This document shows, in pieces, positions 18,110 to 26,860 of a stretch of DNA of 64,000 nucleotides. Made by a program: the position numbers and the translations under genes. Within the stretch, counting starts at the first letter, position 1; every line of letters begins with the position of its first letter. A model generated the notes under the pieces. The model was not told the origin of the DNA and made no database searches. It saw nothing but the letters and a program-made list of their open reading frames with translations. Source of the stretch: an uncultured Lachnospiraceae bacterium (GTDB lineage: Bacteria; Bacillota; Clostridia; Lachnospirales; Lachnospiraceae); NCBI GenBank assembly GCA_910577825.1, contig CAJTOK010000001.1:1-64000 (forward strand), in the 5' to 3' direction.

Positions 18110-18817
18110 ATGGATTATGGATATTTAAAAAATAAGCGTATACTTCTCGTTGATGATGAGCCGGAAATTTTAAATATGGTTGCATCTATACTGGAATCTG
18201 AAGGTTTTACCAATATAGCATCTGCTGCCAGTGTAAAAGAGGCGCTCCGCCTGGCTGCGGATTTTAATCCGGAACTTGCTGTTCTTGATATAATGCTTCC
18301 AGATGGTGATGGATTTTTTCTTATGGAACAGCTAAGAAAATCTGGCAGCTATCCTGTGCTTTTCCTTACTGCATGTGGTGAAGACAAAGATAAGTTAAAA
18401 GGGTTTGGCATTGGTGCTGATGACTATATGGTTAAACCATTTCTTCCAGAAGAACTTGTTTTCCGTATTATAGCAATACTTCGCAGGAGCTATAAAGATG
18501 AAAACCCGCTTGTAAAGCTTAATGGATGCACTATTAATTTTGACTGTGCTGAAGTAATCAAAGAAGGCGTGCATATTATGCTTACTGCCAAGGAATATGA
18601 AATACTTGCTGCATTATACCGGAATGCAGGACGTATTGTAACAATAGATTCATTATGCGAGGCGGCATGGGGAGAAAACCCTTTTGGATATGAAAATTCC
18701 CTGATGGCACATATAAGGCGTATACGTGAGAAAATCGAACTAAACCCTTCACGCCCTGTATCTTTAATTACAGTTAAAGGGCTTGGCTATAAACTTATTA
18801 CACTAAATAACCAGTAA
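18110..18817 (+). CDS. OmpR-family response regulator
   Basis: A 235-residue regulator. The receiver domain has ILLVDDEPEI, the phosphorylated Asp in AVLDIMLPDGDGF, the Thr switch in VLFLTACGE, and Lys in YMVKPFLPEEL. The C-terminal winged helix (residues about 135-233) ends with SLMAHIRRIREKIELNPSRP and VKGLGYKL. It is followed after 24 bp by its kinase gene and is divergent from a LanFEG-like operon. By analogy with CprR and other peptide-sensing systems it should activate that operon, and the 11-bp tandem repeat between them is the likely target. Confidence 0.93.
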   Translation: MDYGYLKNKRILLVDDEPEILNMVASILESEGFTNIASAASVKEALRLAADFNPELAVLDIMLPDGDGFFLMEQLRKSGSYPVLFLTACGEDKDKLKGFGIGADDYMVKPFLPEELVFRIIAILRRSYKDENPLVKLNGCTINFDCAEVIKEGVHIMLTAKEYEILAALYRNAGRIVTIDSLCEAAWGENPFGYENSLMAHIRRIREKIELNPSRPVSLITVKGLGYKLITLNNQ

Positions 18818-18841
18818 ATTATTATTTTATGGAGGCCCGGC

Positions 18842-20236
18842 ATGAAAAGTGTACCTAAACTTATACGGCATTTTGCCAATATACTTATTTTCAGTTCTGT
18901 ACTTGTTATAGTTTTAAATACACTATTATTAGGAATACTGTTTTCCAGGCAGAAACCAGGAATATACCCCTGGGCTATGGCAGACGAAACCGCAAATAAA
19001 TTAAAACATACAAAAAATGGTTATACCCTTCCCAAAAAAACTGCTGGCAAGTTAAAAAAATATAATATATGGGCAATTTATATTGATAATGCCACAATGC
19101 AGGCTGCCTGGCATACAGATAACCTGCCGGAAACAATCCCTTCATCTTATACAGCATCAGATATAGCAAACCTTACACGTGGATATATAGACGGATACCC
19201 TGCATTTACAGGTGAATGTAAAGACGGGCTTGTTGTACTTGGCTTTCCAAAGAAAAGTTTCTGGAAACATATGTACAACTGCTGGGATTATAGTTTCATT
19301 GCAAACCTGCCATTAACAATACTGAAAGGTGTTCTTGCCAATATACTGCTTCTGCTTGTAATTTATATAACTGCCAATATAAAACTGCTGAAGTCTGTTA
19401 AGCCAATTACAAATGGCATACAGGAACTTCCAGAAGGCACGCCTGTCTATATTAAGGAAAAAGGCCTTTTCTCTGAGCTTGCTGCAAATATTAATAAAAC
19501 ATCTGAAATACTGCAGTCACAAAAATACCAGCTGCACAAAAAAGAAACGGCAAGGGCAAACTGGATTGCAGGCGTATCACATGATATAAGGACGCCGCTG
19601 TCAATAGTAATGGGATATGCGGGACAGTTAAAAGAAGACAAAAGCCTTACACCCCTGGCACACAGTAAAGCCGCTGTTATTGTAAAACAAAGCAAACGTA
19701 TTAAAAACCTGGTTAATGATTTAAACCTTGCATCAAAGCTTGAATATAATATGCAGCCATTAAACCTTGCAAAGCATAACCTTGTCGCCATTGCCAGGCA
19801 GGCAGTTGTCGATTTTATTAATATGGATATTAATGACAAATACCCTGTGGAATGGCAAACTGATGAAAAATTAACAGCCTGCCTTGTAAATGTAGATAAA
19901 GAACTTTTAAAACGTGCTATAAACAACCTTATCCAGAACAGTATAAACCATAATGAAGAAGGCTGTACAATCTATGTAAATGTAACAGCAGAAGGCAGTA
20001 CCTGCAGCATAGAAGTATCTGATAATGGCACAGGTGCAAAAGATGATGAAATAGAAAGGCTTAATAATGCACCCCATTATATGGTCTGTGACAAAAATAC
20101 AAAGGAACAGCGGCACGGCCTCGGGCTTCTGATAGTAAAACAGATAGCTGCTGCACATGGCGGCAAAATAAATATCGGGCATAGTGCCAGCGGCGGTTTT
20201 ATGGTGGAATTTATATTGCCATTACATGCACAATAA
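18842..20236 (+). CDS. Sensor histidine kinase paired with the OmpR regulator
   Basis: A 464-residue membrane kinase. Two membrane segments (about 12-37 and 158-182) flank a 120-residue extracytoplasmic sensor region. HisKA has VSHDIRTPLSIVMGYAGQL with the phospho-accepting His. The ATPase domain has NNLIQNSINHNEEG, VSDNGTGAKDDE and HGLGLLIVKQIAAAHGG. All boxes are intact. The large external domain differs from the short loop of BceS-type intramembrane sensors, so it probably binds its ligand directly. It is co-transcribed with the regulator and next to a LanFEG-like transporter; the ligand is probably an antimicrobial peptide. Confidence 0.92.
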   Translation: MKSVPKLIRHFANILIFSSVLVIVLNTLLLGILFSRQKPGIYPWAMADETANKLKHTKNGYTLPKKTAGKLKKYNIWAIYIDNATMQAAWHTDNLPETIPSSYTASDIANLTRGYIDGYPAFTGECKDGLVVLGFPKKSFWKHMYNCWDYSFIANLPLTILKGVLANILLLLVIYITANIKLLKSVKPITNGIQELPEGTPVYIKEKGLFSELAANINKTSEILQSQKYQLHKKETARANWIAGVSHDIRTPLSIVMGYAGQLKEDKSLTPLAHSKAAVIVKQSKRIKNLVNDLNLASKLEYNMQPLNLAKHNLVAIARQAVVDFINMDINDKYPVEWQTDEKLTACLVNVDKELLKRAINNLIQNSINHNEEGCTIYVNVTAEGSTCSIEVSDNGTGAKDDEIERLNNAPHYMVCDKNTKEQRHGLGLLIVKQIAAAHGGKINIGHSASGGFMVEFILPLHAQ

Positions 20237-20267
20237 TGCCGCATATGGATTTACCATAACGGCATTA
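20234..20267 (+). terminator. Hairpin after the two-component operon
   Basis: TAATGCCG (20234-20241) pairs with CGGCATTA (20260-20267), overlapping the kinase stop codon. An inner stem is possible. The T-run is weak, so it is a moderate terminator candidate. Confidence 0.5.
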
Positions 20268-20279
20268 CAAAACATCATA

Positions 20280-20888
20280 TTATAATGGCTTAAATGCTTC
20301 TGCCCCGTGTTTGCATACAGGACAGATAAAATCTTGTGGCAGCGTACTTCCTTCATATATATAACCACAGACTGTACATATAAAACCTGTTTTATTTACA
20401 GGAGTGCGTACTGGTTTAATATTCTTCTGGTAATAGTCATAAGTTACAGATGTATCTTCTGCCAGCACTTTCGCATCAGTTACATCTGCTATAAAAAGTG
20501 TATGTGTACCTAAATCTTTTCTTTCCTTTACCTTGCCTGATAAATATGAATTACTGTATTCTGTAAGATATAAAATCCCGTTTTTTGAACGTGACACACT
20601 ATCAAAACCATCAAACTTTAACTTGTCACGCCCACTTGCATAACCAAACCTTTTATATAAATCCATTGGTGCATTTTCTGAAAGAACCGATACATTAAAA
20701 GTACCTGTCTGTTTTACTATATCATGTGTATAATTATTTTTATTAACAACTATTATTATACGTACAGGAGATATTGTAACCTGTAGCACAGTATTTATAA
20801 TACATCCGTTGTCCTTACCATCATCATCTGTCTTTGCACTAAGAAGAAACAGCCCGCATGTAAGCTTAAATAACGCATCATTATCCAT
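20280..20888 (-). CDS. Flavin reductase-rubredoxin fusion (high-molecular-weight rubredoxin type)
   Basis: A 202-residue protein with an N-terminal flavin-reductase-like FMN-binding domain (ALFKLTCGLFLLSAKTDDD start; TISPVRIIIVVNKNNYTHD; TGTFNVSVLSENAP) and a C-terminal rubredoxin-like centre. The latter has CTVCGYIYEG and FICPVCKHGAEAF, giving two CxxC pairs. This matches Hrb of Moorella-type anaerobes, which passes electrons from NADH to flavodiiron proteins for oxygen or nitric oxide removal. The ATG at 20888 follows AAGAGG; longer frames lack a site. It is cytoplasmic, monocistronic, and placed after the AbiE-like island terminator. Confidence 0.9.
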   Translation of the reverse strand: MDNDALFKLTCGLFLLSAKTDDDGKDNGCIINTVLQVTISPVRIIIVVNKNNYTHDIVKQTGTFNVSVLSENAPMDLYKRFGYASGRDKLKFDGFDSVSRSKNGILYLTEYSNSYLSGKVKERKDLGTHTLFIADVTDAKVLAEDTSVTYDYYQKNIKPVRTPVNKTGFICTVCGYIYEGSTLPQDFICPVCKHGAEAFKPL

Positions 20889-20937
20889 AAATAACCTCTT
20901 TCCTGTGCTGCTATGGGCACATAATGATTTAAATAAT

Positions 20938-21003
20938 AAAACCCTTATTTCTGTAACCAATACTAAAATACTATTAGTATTGTGTGCAGAAGTAAGGGTT
21001 TTT
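20938..21003 (-). terminator. Terminator of the AbiE-like operon
   Basis: AAACCCTTATTTCTG (20938-20952) pairs with 20987-21001 over 15 bp with one wobble. The inner loop forms a second stem (AATACT with AGTATT). The minus-strand transcript ends in TTTT. It lies 8 bp past the stop at 21011. Confidence 0.8.
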
Positions 21004-21010
21004 AAACCAT

Positions 21011-21445
21011 TTAATCATCATACTCATTTCTTGCTTCTTCCAGCCAGTATTCCAGTTCATCTTCTGGCAGGTTAAAATGGGCAGCTGCTTCATACAATAG
21101 TTTTTTATCCCAGAAATTACTTATATAATTCTGTATCCCCTCTATAAGCAGCCCCTCATCAATCCAGTCCAGATGTTTAATACATTCAACTACTGCCCTT
21201 TCTTTACTTGGAAGCAGCAGCAAAGGGTTTGAAACAGACTTTGATACACAGTATTCATAATCAATATCAGGGTTATAAAAAAAACTGCTTATTCCAGCAT
21301 AAAATAAATCCATTTCTTTAATATCAGTTTGTAAATCCAGATGTGTAACACTGGCATAAACCATTCCATTTCTTGCCAGCATACAAGCTCCTGTCAGAAC
21401 ATAACATTTAGTAAATTCCTTGTCATATTTATACAAGCCTTCCAT
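21011..21445 (-). CDS. AbiEi-like partner protein (HTH-less)
   Basis: A 144-residue protein downstream of, and overlapping by 17 bp, the AbiEii-like gene. The segment YEYCVSKSVSNPLLLLPSKE then RAVVECIKHLDWIDEG resembles the central part of AbiEi-type antitoxins, where a Pro-x-Glu-Arg-Ala element is conserved. No helix-turn-helix is visible, although AbiEi proteins usually carry an N-terminal winged helix for autorepression. The acidic C-terminus (DELEYWLEEARNEYDD) may contact the nucleotidyltransferase. The ATG at 21445 follows GGGAG; an ATG at 21478 has a poorer site. The assignment is based on motif and position and is tentative. Confidence 0.6.
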   Translation of the reverse strand: MEGLYKYDKEFTKCYVLTGACMLARNGMVYASVTHLDLQTDIKEMDLFYAGISSFFYNPDIDYEYCVSKSVSNPLLLLPSKERAVVECIKHLDWIDEGLLIEGIQNYISNFWDKKLLYEAAAHFNLPEDELEYWLEEARNEYDD

Positions 21446-22259
21446 TTTTATGCTCCCATCTGTCAAATATTTCTCCATATTTTAGTGGCAGTGCAAACTG
21501 GTAAAATCTCTTAAGTGCATCCATAAATTCTGGTTTTTCAAGTATACCATTGCCGTTATAATTTCTAAGTTCCAGTTTATCCCATGCACGTTTATATTGT
21601 ACAATAATATCATCATTAAAGGGAATATTATCCCATTCTGCTCCAGAACGTAGTTCTATATATTTAGAAAGTTTCTGCATATCCACATCAAAAAAATTGG
21701 TAATGGCATAGAAATCATATAAATCTTTTGTCCGTCTGAAGCGTTTTCTTGTAGTAATAGCAATTAATTTATCTGCCAGCATTCTTTCAACAGTAAACCC
21801 GTCTATAGATGTAAAAACCAAATCATAATGTTTTACACCATATGAAATATTATGAAGCCCAACATCAACACCTAAAACTTTGTGTCCGTCTTTTGCATAC
21901 ATATCAATGCCGCCTGACATTTTTTCAGCTATGTCTTCTTTAATTTTAAATGAAGATATTAATCCCTGTTCTGTAAATTTTAGTGCAATTTTCTGTAATA
22001 CTGCTTTAACTGCTCCATACTCCCCTTCCATGGCGATTGAAAAATCTACATCATGTGTCATCCTGCTGTACCCCTGTAACAGCTTGTTTAACATATAACC
22101 GCCCTTAAAAGCAACATCGCATGACATAAACCTTGATAAAACCAGAACCATATAATCAAGCATTTCTGTTTCTGATGCCTGGCTGCTTAAAGGCGGAAGG
22201 GTATCCAGGTCTTCATCTCCATTATGTACTTCCCCGGCGAACAAATCCATTTCTTTCAA
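21429..22259 (-). CDS. AbiEii/AbiGii-type nucleotidyltransferase (toxin-like)
   Basis: A 276-residue protein of the DUF1814 nucleotidyltransferase family. VAFKGGYMLNKLLQGYSRMT leads into THDVDFSIAM, giving the Gly-Gly...Asp-x-Asp metal-binding pattern of pol-beta-type transferases. MLADKLIAITTRKRFRRTKD then LYDFY is the second AbiEii signature. AbiEii toxins act by nucleotide transfer in type IV toxin-antitoxin or abortive-infection pairs. A TTG start at 22259 is well spaced from AAGGAAGG; the ATG at 22250 is 16 nt away. The gene order, toxin before partner, is reversed relative to classical abiEi-abiEii. Confidence 0.85.
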   Translation of the reverse strand: MKEMDLFAGEVHNGDEDLDTLPPLSSQASETEMLDYMVLVLSRFMSCDVAFKGGYMLNKLLQGYSRMTHDVDFSIAMEGEYGAVKAVLQKIALKFTEQGLISSFKIKEDIAEKMSGGIDMYAKDGHKVLGVDVGLHNISYGVKHYDLVFTSIDGFTVERMLADKLIAITTRKRFRRTKDLYDFYAITNFFDVDMQKLSKYIELRSGAEWDNIPFNDDIIVQYKRAWDKLELRNYNGNGILEKPEFMDALKRFYQFALPLKYGEIFDRWEHKNGRLV

Positions 22260-22281
22260 AGTTACACCTTCCTTTTTATTC

Positions 22282-22656
22282 TTAATCCCATTCTATTTCA
22301 TCACCATTATCACGTAAAAACTGGAACAATTCTTCTTCATTTTCAATTAATGAAGAAATAATTTCTGCAAATTTTTTTGCTTTCTGTTCATTTTCAGGGG
22401 TTAAACCATAATATGCAGTATACATTCCAGCCTCAGGGTCTGTTTTCAGCCCTTCTAATAAAGCAGGTTCTTTTTTGGCAAGATAACAGTTTAAAAAAGC
22501 TTCCCAGTTATAGCCATTCATATATGCGTATTCATTAATCTCATTCATTTTCTCCCCAATTCCATATACTTTCTTGTCTTCATTATATAAACACACCTCA
22601 GCATAATTACCTGAACTAAAAGCTTTTACATAATCTTTTATAAATAAGTCCCCCAT
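22282..22656 (-). CDS. Imm51-like immunity protein
   Basis: A 124-residue acidic cytoplasmic protein. IGEKMNEINEYAYMNGYNW and GLKTDPEAGMYTAYYG followed by an acidic tail (ENEEELFQFLRDNGDEIEWD) match Imm51-type immunity proteins of polymorphic-toxin systems. It has a clear AAGGAG site and lies 22 bp upstream of the AbiEii-like gene, so they are probably co-transcribed. No cognate polymorphic toxin is present in the window, so it may be an orphan immunity gene or a third member of the AbiE-like unit. Confidence 0.65.
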   Translation of the reverse strand: MGDLFIKDYVKAFSSGNYAEVCLYNEDKKVYGIGEKMNEINEYAYMNGYNWEAFLNCYLAKKEPALLEGLKTDPEAGMYTAYYGLTPENEQKAKKFAEIISSLIENEEELFQFLRDNGDEIEWD

Positions 22657-22686
22657 AAAGTAATCTCCTTTTATATAACCAGCTAA

Positions 22687-23457
22687 TTATATTGCATCAT
22701 ATAAAGACATAGGAATTAACTTCCCGTCTGCTTCTGCATACATTTCAGCCCTGTGGAACTGGTAATCAAATTCATTGTATGCTATGCCTGAATATTTACA
22801 TAATTCTTCCATTACAAGCCCTGGTTTTATATTCAGGACACTGCCTGCTGCCAGCCCGCAGTATAGTATTTCTGTACATTCCTTATTAATGCAGAAGCTT
22901 TCATTTTCTGTTTCTCCGCTACAGGCATATTTTTTATAATCCTTAAAGCTGTCTGCTATATAATAAATATTTGGCCTTATATCTATAAGTTTTTCTGATT
23001 TCTTAGTTTTTTTAAGGACCTCAATTTTATCCTGTAAAAGAAAGCTTCCAGCCTGCTTTCTGGTAAATTCCTTATCTGCAAATTTGTTATTTTTTCCTGG
23101 CTTTAATGCAATAAGGTAATCACAGGCTGTAAGTGCTGCCATTGAAGGCTTTGCATTATCTTTTATATATGTAAAGCCCTTAACCCTTATTTCATCATTT
23201 AGTACAGCATTTATCCTGTCTGCCATTGCCTGTGGCGTATCCCCTTCTTCAAGTGCAATATCAAGATATTCTGCATCACTGCTTAAACCTATGCCAAGTG
23301 GTGAAGTAAACGACATAAGCTGGTGTGGTGAAAACCCCTGGCTGTAGCTGGCTTTTATGCCTGCCCTGCGCATTGCCTTCTGGAAATACCTCATAACATC
23401 AAGATGGCCAATAAAACGCATAGAGCCTGTTTTAGAAAATTTTATCCTTGCTTTCAT
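22687..23457 (-). CDS. DUF2344 (TIGR03936) radical-SAM-linked protein
   Basis: A 256-residue protein beginning with the family hallmark KFSKTGSMRFIGHLDVMRYF, then KAMRRAGIKASYSQGFSPHQ and FTSPLGIGLSSDAEYLDI. It lacks cysteine clusters. TIGR03936 proteins are fused to or encoded next to TIGR03960 radical SAM proteins across Clostridia; function is not established, although a link to RNA or ribosome modification has been suggested from context. The start lies within the stop region of the upstream partner (GAGGTAAAT site), so the pair is translationally coupled. Confidence 0.9.
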   Translation of the reverse strand: MKARIKFSKTGSMRFIGHLDVMRYFQKAMRRAGIKASYSQGFSPHQLMSFTSPLGIGLSSDAEYLDIALEEGDTPQAMADRINAVLNDEIRVKGFTYIKDNAKPSMAALTACDYLIALKPGKNNKFADKEFTRKQAGSFLLQDKIEVLKKTKKSEKLIDIRPNIYYIADSFKDYKKYACSGETENESFCINKECTEILYCGLAAGSVLNIKPGLVMEELCKYSGIAYNEFDYQFHRAEMYAEADGKLIPMSLYDAI

Positions 23458-23459
23458 AT

Positions 23460-25322
23460 TTACCTCTTTTCAACACATACACCACACTGGAATTTTGCCG
23501 CACCACAGCCCTGGCACTGGCTGCGGCAGTTTGGTGTTACAATTCCTGCTTTTGAATTATGGTATTCTTCCAGTAAAAACTCTTTAGTAACCCCTATATC
23601 TATAAAATCCCATGGGAACAGTTCATCTTCTGCCCTTTCACGCCTTAGATAAAATTCCATATCAAGATTATTGTCTTTAAATGCCATGTCCCACACATCC
23701 GGGCGGAAATATTCTGTCCATGCGTCATAGATACAGCCATTTTCATATGCCTGTCTTATAACATTACAAAGCCTTCTGTCGCCTCTTGCAAATACGCCCT
23801 CCAGTTCTGAAACATCCGCATCATGGCAGTTGTACTTTATACTTTTGGCATTAAGCTGCTCCCTTACTTTGGAAAGAAGGAAATCCCTTTTCTGCCCTGC
23901 CTGTTCCTTTGTATCCATTGCAGCCCACTGGAATGGCGTAAAAGGCTTAGGTACAAAAATTGATGTGCTTGTAACAATATTAACCCTCCCATTCCTTTCT
24001 TCTTTAGGGATTGTATAATACTGCCTTGCTATCTTGTCTGAAAGAATGGCAATCCCTTCTATATCATTATAGGTTTCGCCAGGCAGCCCAAGCATAAAAT
24101 AAAGCTTAACCCGGTTCCAGCCGCCATTAAACGCTTCCATTGCCCCGTTTAATATATCATCTTCAGTTAAGCCTTTATTAATTACATTGCGCAGGTGCTG
24201 CGTGCCAGCTTCTGGCGCAAATGTCAAACTGCTTTTCCTTACATCCTGTACTTTGGACATTACATCAAGTGCAAATTCATCAATACGGAGTGAAGGCAGG
24301 GAAATATTTATGCCTTGGTCTTTAAATTCATCTATAAGCCAGTATACAAGTTCTTTAAGCTCTTTATAATCACTGGAACTTAAAGAACTTAAAGTTATTT
24401 CCTCATGACCTGTTGATTCAAGCATCTCTTTGGCACATTTTTTAAGAAAAGACAGGCTTCTTGGCCTTATAGGGCGGTAAAGCACTCCTGCCTGGCAGAA
24501 ACGGCATCCCCTTATACAGCCCCTTTGAATCTCAAGCACCACCCTGTCCTGGGTAACTTTAATATAAGGCACTAAAGGCTTCTTAGGATAATATGTTTCT
24601 GATAAATCACATTCCACCTGTTTAACTACCCTGGCAGGCGCTTCTGGCACTAAAGGTTTAAAATCCGCCAGCGTGCCGTCATTATTATAAACAGGCTGGT
24701 AAAACCGGGGAACATATATTCCTGGAAGCTTTGCAGCCATTTTAAGGAAACTTGCCCTGTCCTGTCCTGACGCCTTCCATTCCTTATATTTGTCCATCAG
24801 TTCATAATAAACAGTTTCACCTTCACCTATATAAAACATGTCAAAAAAGTCCGCTATTGGTTCAGGATTATAGGCACACGGGCCACCCCCTATAACAAAT
24901 GGCTCTCCTTCTTCCCTGTCTGCCGCCAAAAGTGTAATTCCAGACAAATCAAGAACCTGGAGTATATTGGTATAACACATTTCATACTGCAGTGTAATAC
25001 CCAGGAAATCAAAATCTTTAACAGGCTGCTGGCTTTCCAGTGCAAAAAGCGGTATATTTTCACGCCTTAGTATCTTATCAAGGTCAGTCCATGGCGAATA
25101 AACCCTTTCACAGTATATATCTTCACGGAGGTTAAGCATATCATAAATAATCTGTATCCCAAGATGTGACATGCCTATTTCATATACATCAGGAAAACAC
25201 ATGCAGAAACGTATATCCACATCTGCCGGGTCTTTAACCGCCATATTGGTTTCACCGCCAATATATCTTGCTGGTTTATCTACTGATAAAAGTATTTCAT
25301 CGCTTAATGCAAGCTTTCTCAT
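23460..25322 (-). CDS. B12-binding radical SAM protein (TIGR03960 family)
   Basis: A 620-residue protein. An N-terminal cobalamin-binding-like region (MCFPDVYEIGMSHLGIQIIY) precedes the radical SAM core, whose EIQRGCIRGCRFCQAGVLYR has the CxxxCxxC cluster ligands. Later parts include SLRIDEFALDVMSKVQD, TFAPEAGTQHLRNVINKG and FMLGLPGETYNDIEGIA. A C-terminal CRSQCQGCGAAKFQCGVC has five cysteines, perhaps an extra Fe-S or metal site. Length is normal. It forms a coupled pair with the DUF2344 protein. It is conserved in anaerobes; the substrate is unknown. Confidence 0.93.
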   Translation of the reverse strand: MRKLALSDEILLSVDKPARYIGGETNMAVKDPADVDIRFCMCFPDVYEIGMSHLGIQIIYDMLNLREDIYCERVYSPWTDLDKILRRENIPLFALESQQPVKDFDFLGITLQYEMCYTNILQVLDLSGITLLAADREEGEPFVIGGGPCAYNPEPIADFFDMFYIGEGETVYYELMDKYKEWKASGQDRASFLKMAAKLPGIYVPRFYQPVYNNDGTLADFKPLVPEAPARVVKQVECDLSETYYPKKPLVPYIKVTQDRVVLEIQRGCIRGCRFCQAGVLYRPIRPRSLSFLKKCAKEMLESTGHEEITLSSLSSSDYKELKELVYWLIDEFKDQGINISLPSLRIDEFALDVMSKVQDVRKSSLTFAPEAGTQHLRNVINKGLTEDDILNGAMEAFNGGWNRVKLYFMLGLPGETYNDIEGIAILSDKIARQYYTIPKEERNGRVNIVTSTSIFVPKPFTPFQWAAMDTKEQAGQKRDFLLSKVREQLNAKSIKYNCHDADVSELEGVFARGDRRLCNVIRQAYENGCIYDAWTEYFRPDVWDMAFKDNNLDMEFYLRRERAEDELFPWDFIDIGVTKEFLLEEYHNSKAGIVTPNCRSQCQGCGAAKFQCGVCVEKR

Positions 25323-25357
25323 ATAAACTAAAAACCTCCATGCTGTTAAAAGTAAAA

Positions 25358-25747
25358 TCAGTGGCCCAGTGAATTATACCACCCTGTAACTTTATTTGTT
25401 ATATCCCCTGCACCTTCTACAATTTTATCCCAGTAACCACTGCGTTCCAGGCACTCTAAAACATAATCCTTGTCAAAACCATTGTAAGAAAAATTATTAT
25501 AAAATGCAATTCCCAGTATTAAAAAAAGCATCCCTGCTGCCATAATCCTGATTAAACCAAATGGATGCTTTTTCTCATTGGTTACAAGGTATTCATCCTT
25601 ATAACTGCCCTGGCAGCCATAATTATGGCTGCTGCCGCCAGATGCAAATGCCCTCCTTGCCTCAAGAATCTTCTCTGAACGTGACTGTTGCGGCAGGGAG
25701 GATGTATCTTCCCTGCCATATCCATTCCTTAAATCTTCACTGTACAT
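25358..25747 (-). CDS. Single-pass membrane protein of unknown function
   Basis: A 129-residue protein with a polar N-terminus (about 65 residues rich in Ser, Arg, Gly), one predicted membrane segment (LIRIMAAGMLFLILGIAFYN, about residues 65-84) and a short outer tail containing DKDYVLECLERSGYWDKIVE. It has an AAAGGGA site at a slightly long spacing. It lies between gpsA and the radical SAM gene, 36 bp upstream of the latter. No family was recognised. Confidence 0.65.
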   Translation of the reverse strand: MYSEDLRNGYGREDTSSLPQQSRSEKILEARRAFASGGSSHNYGCQGSYKDEYLVTNEKKHPFGLIRIMAAGMLFLILGIAFYNNFSYNGFDKDYVLECLERSGYWDKIVEGAGDITNKVTGWYNSLGH

Positions 25748-25804
25748 ATTTGTATAATCCCTTTCATTATTATTTCTGATATAGGATATGCAGTATATAT
25801 AAGT

Positions 25805-26821
25805 TTAATTCTTAATCCATCCAAGGTCTGGGTATTCATTGCATTTATCCCTTGTAAGCAGGTTTTTAATTGCCTCTGTTGCAGGGACATTATCAAAAAG
25901 GACTTTATTTACCTGTTCAACAATAGGCATTGACACATTGTATTTCTTTGCAAGCCCGTATGCTGCCCTTGCTGAATAGACACCCTCAACAACCTGGTTT
26001 ACTTCGTCCATCGCCTCTTCCATAGTCCTGCCCTGCCCGATAAGATAACCTGCATTATGGTTACGGCTGTGGCGGCTTGTACATGTCACAATCAGGTCGC
26101 CAATGCCTGAAAGCCCTGCAAATGTTTCAAGCTTCCCGCCCATAGCAACACCAAGGCGTGCAATCTCTGCAATGCCCCTTGTTATAAGCGCAGCCTTTGT
26201 ATTATCACCAAAGCCAAGCCCGTCACATACACCAGCAGCAAGTGCAATAACATTCTTAATAGAGCCGCCCAGTTCAATTCCTGTAATATCAGGGCTTATA
26301 TATACACGGAATGTATCATTCATAAATATTTCCTGTATTAATGCAGCAGATTTTTCATTTTCAGAACCAACTACAACAGTAGTAGGCATGTCCACTGAAA
26401 CTTCCTCCGCATGGCTTGGACCTGAAAGCACACTTACATCTGCGAATGGTATCTCTTCGCATATTATATCCCTTAACGTCTTAAATGTATTATCCTCAAT
26501 GCCCTTTGCAACATTTACAATACGCTGCCCCTCTGGAATAAATGCTGCTGCCTTTTTTGCAGTATCCCTTACATATGGAGAAGCTACAGAAAACACTATT
26601 AAATCATATCCCTTGCACGCTTCTTCCAGATTGCCAGTAACAACAACCGTTTCTGGAAGCTTTACACCTGGAAGCCTGCCACGGTGTTCCCTGTGTTCTG
26701 AAAGCATCTTTACCTCATCATTTACAGCTGACCATAAAACCACACTATGCCCGTTTTTGGCAAGCATAATTGCAAGTGCAGTCCCCCAGCTTCCTGCACC
26801 TAGAAAACTTACTCTGCTCAT
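25805..26821 (-). CDS. gpsA: NAD(P)-dependent glycerol-3-phosphate dehydrogenase
   Basis: A 338-residue GpsA, which reduces dihydroxyacetone phosphate to sn-glycerol-3-phosphate for phospholipid synthesis. SFLGAGSWGTALAIMLAKNG is the Rossmann nucleotide loop, VNVAKGIEDNTFKTL and VLSGPSHAEEV are family signatures, and IKNVIALAAGVCDGLGFGDN carries the catalytic Lys region. GGAGG precedes the ATG. It follows plsY in transcription by 40 bp, so a der-plsY-gpsA unit making and acylating glycerol-3-phosphate is likely. The same metabolite could feed the CDP-glycerol route of the polysaccharide locus. Confidence 0.96.
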   Translation of the reverse strand: MSRVSFLGAGSWGTALAIMLAKNGHSVVLWSAVNDEVKMLSEHREHRGRLPGVKLPETVVVTGNLEEACKGYDLIVFSVASPYVRDTAKKAAAFIPEGQRIVNVAKGIEDNTFKTLRDIICEEIPFADVSVLSGPSHAEEVSVDMPTTVVVGSENEKSAALIQEIFMNDTFRVYISPDITGIELGGSIKNVIALAAGVCDGLGFGDNTKAALITRGIAEIARLGVAMGGKLETFAGLSGIGDLIVTCTSRHSRNHNAGYLIGQGRTMEEAMDEVNQVVEGVYSARAAYGLAKKYNVSMPIVEQVNKVLFDNVPATEAIKNLLTRDKCNEYPDLGWIKN

Positions 26822-26860
26822 TCCGTTCCTCCAAACATAAGTATTGTATATTTATTGTTA

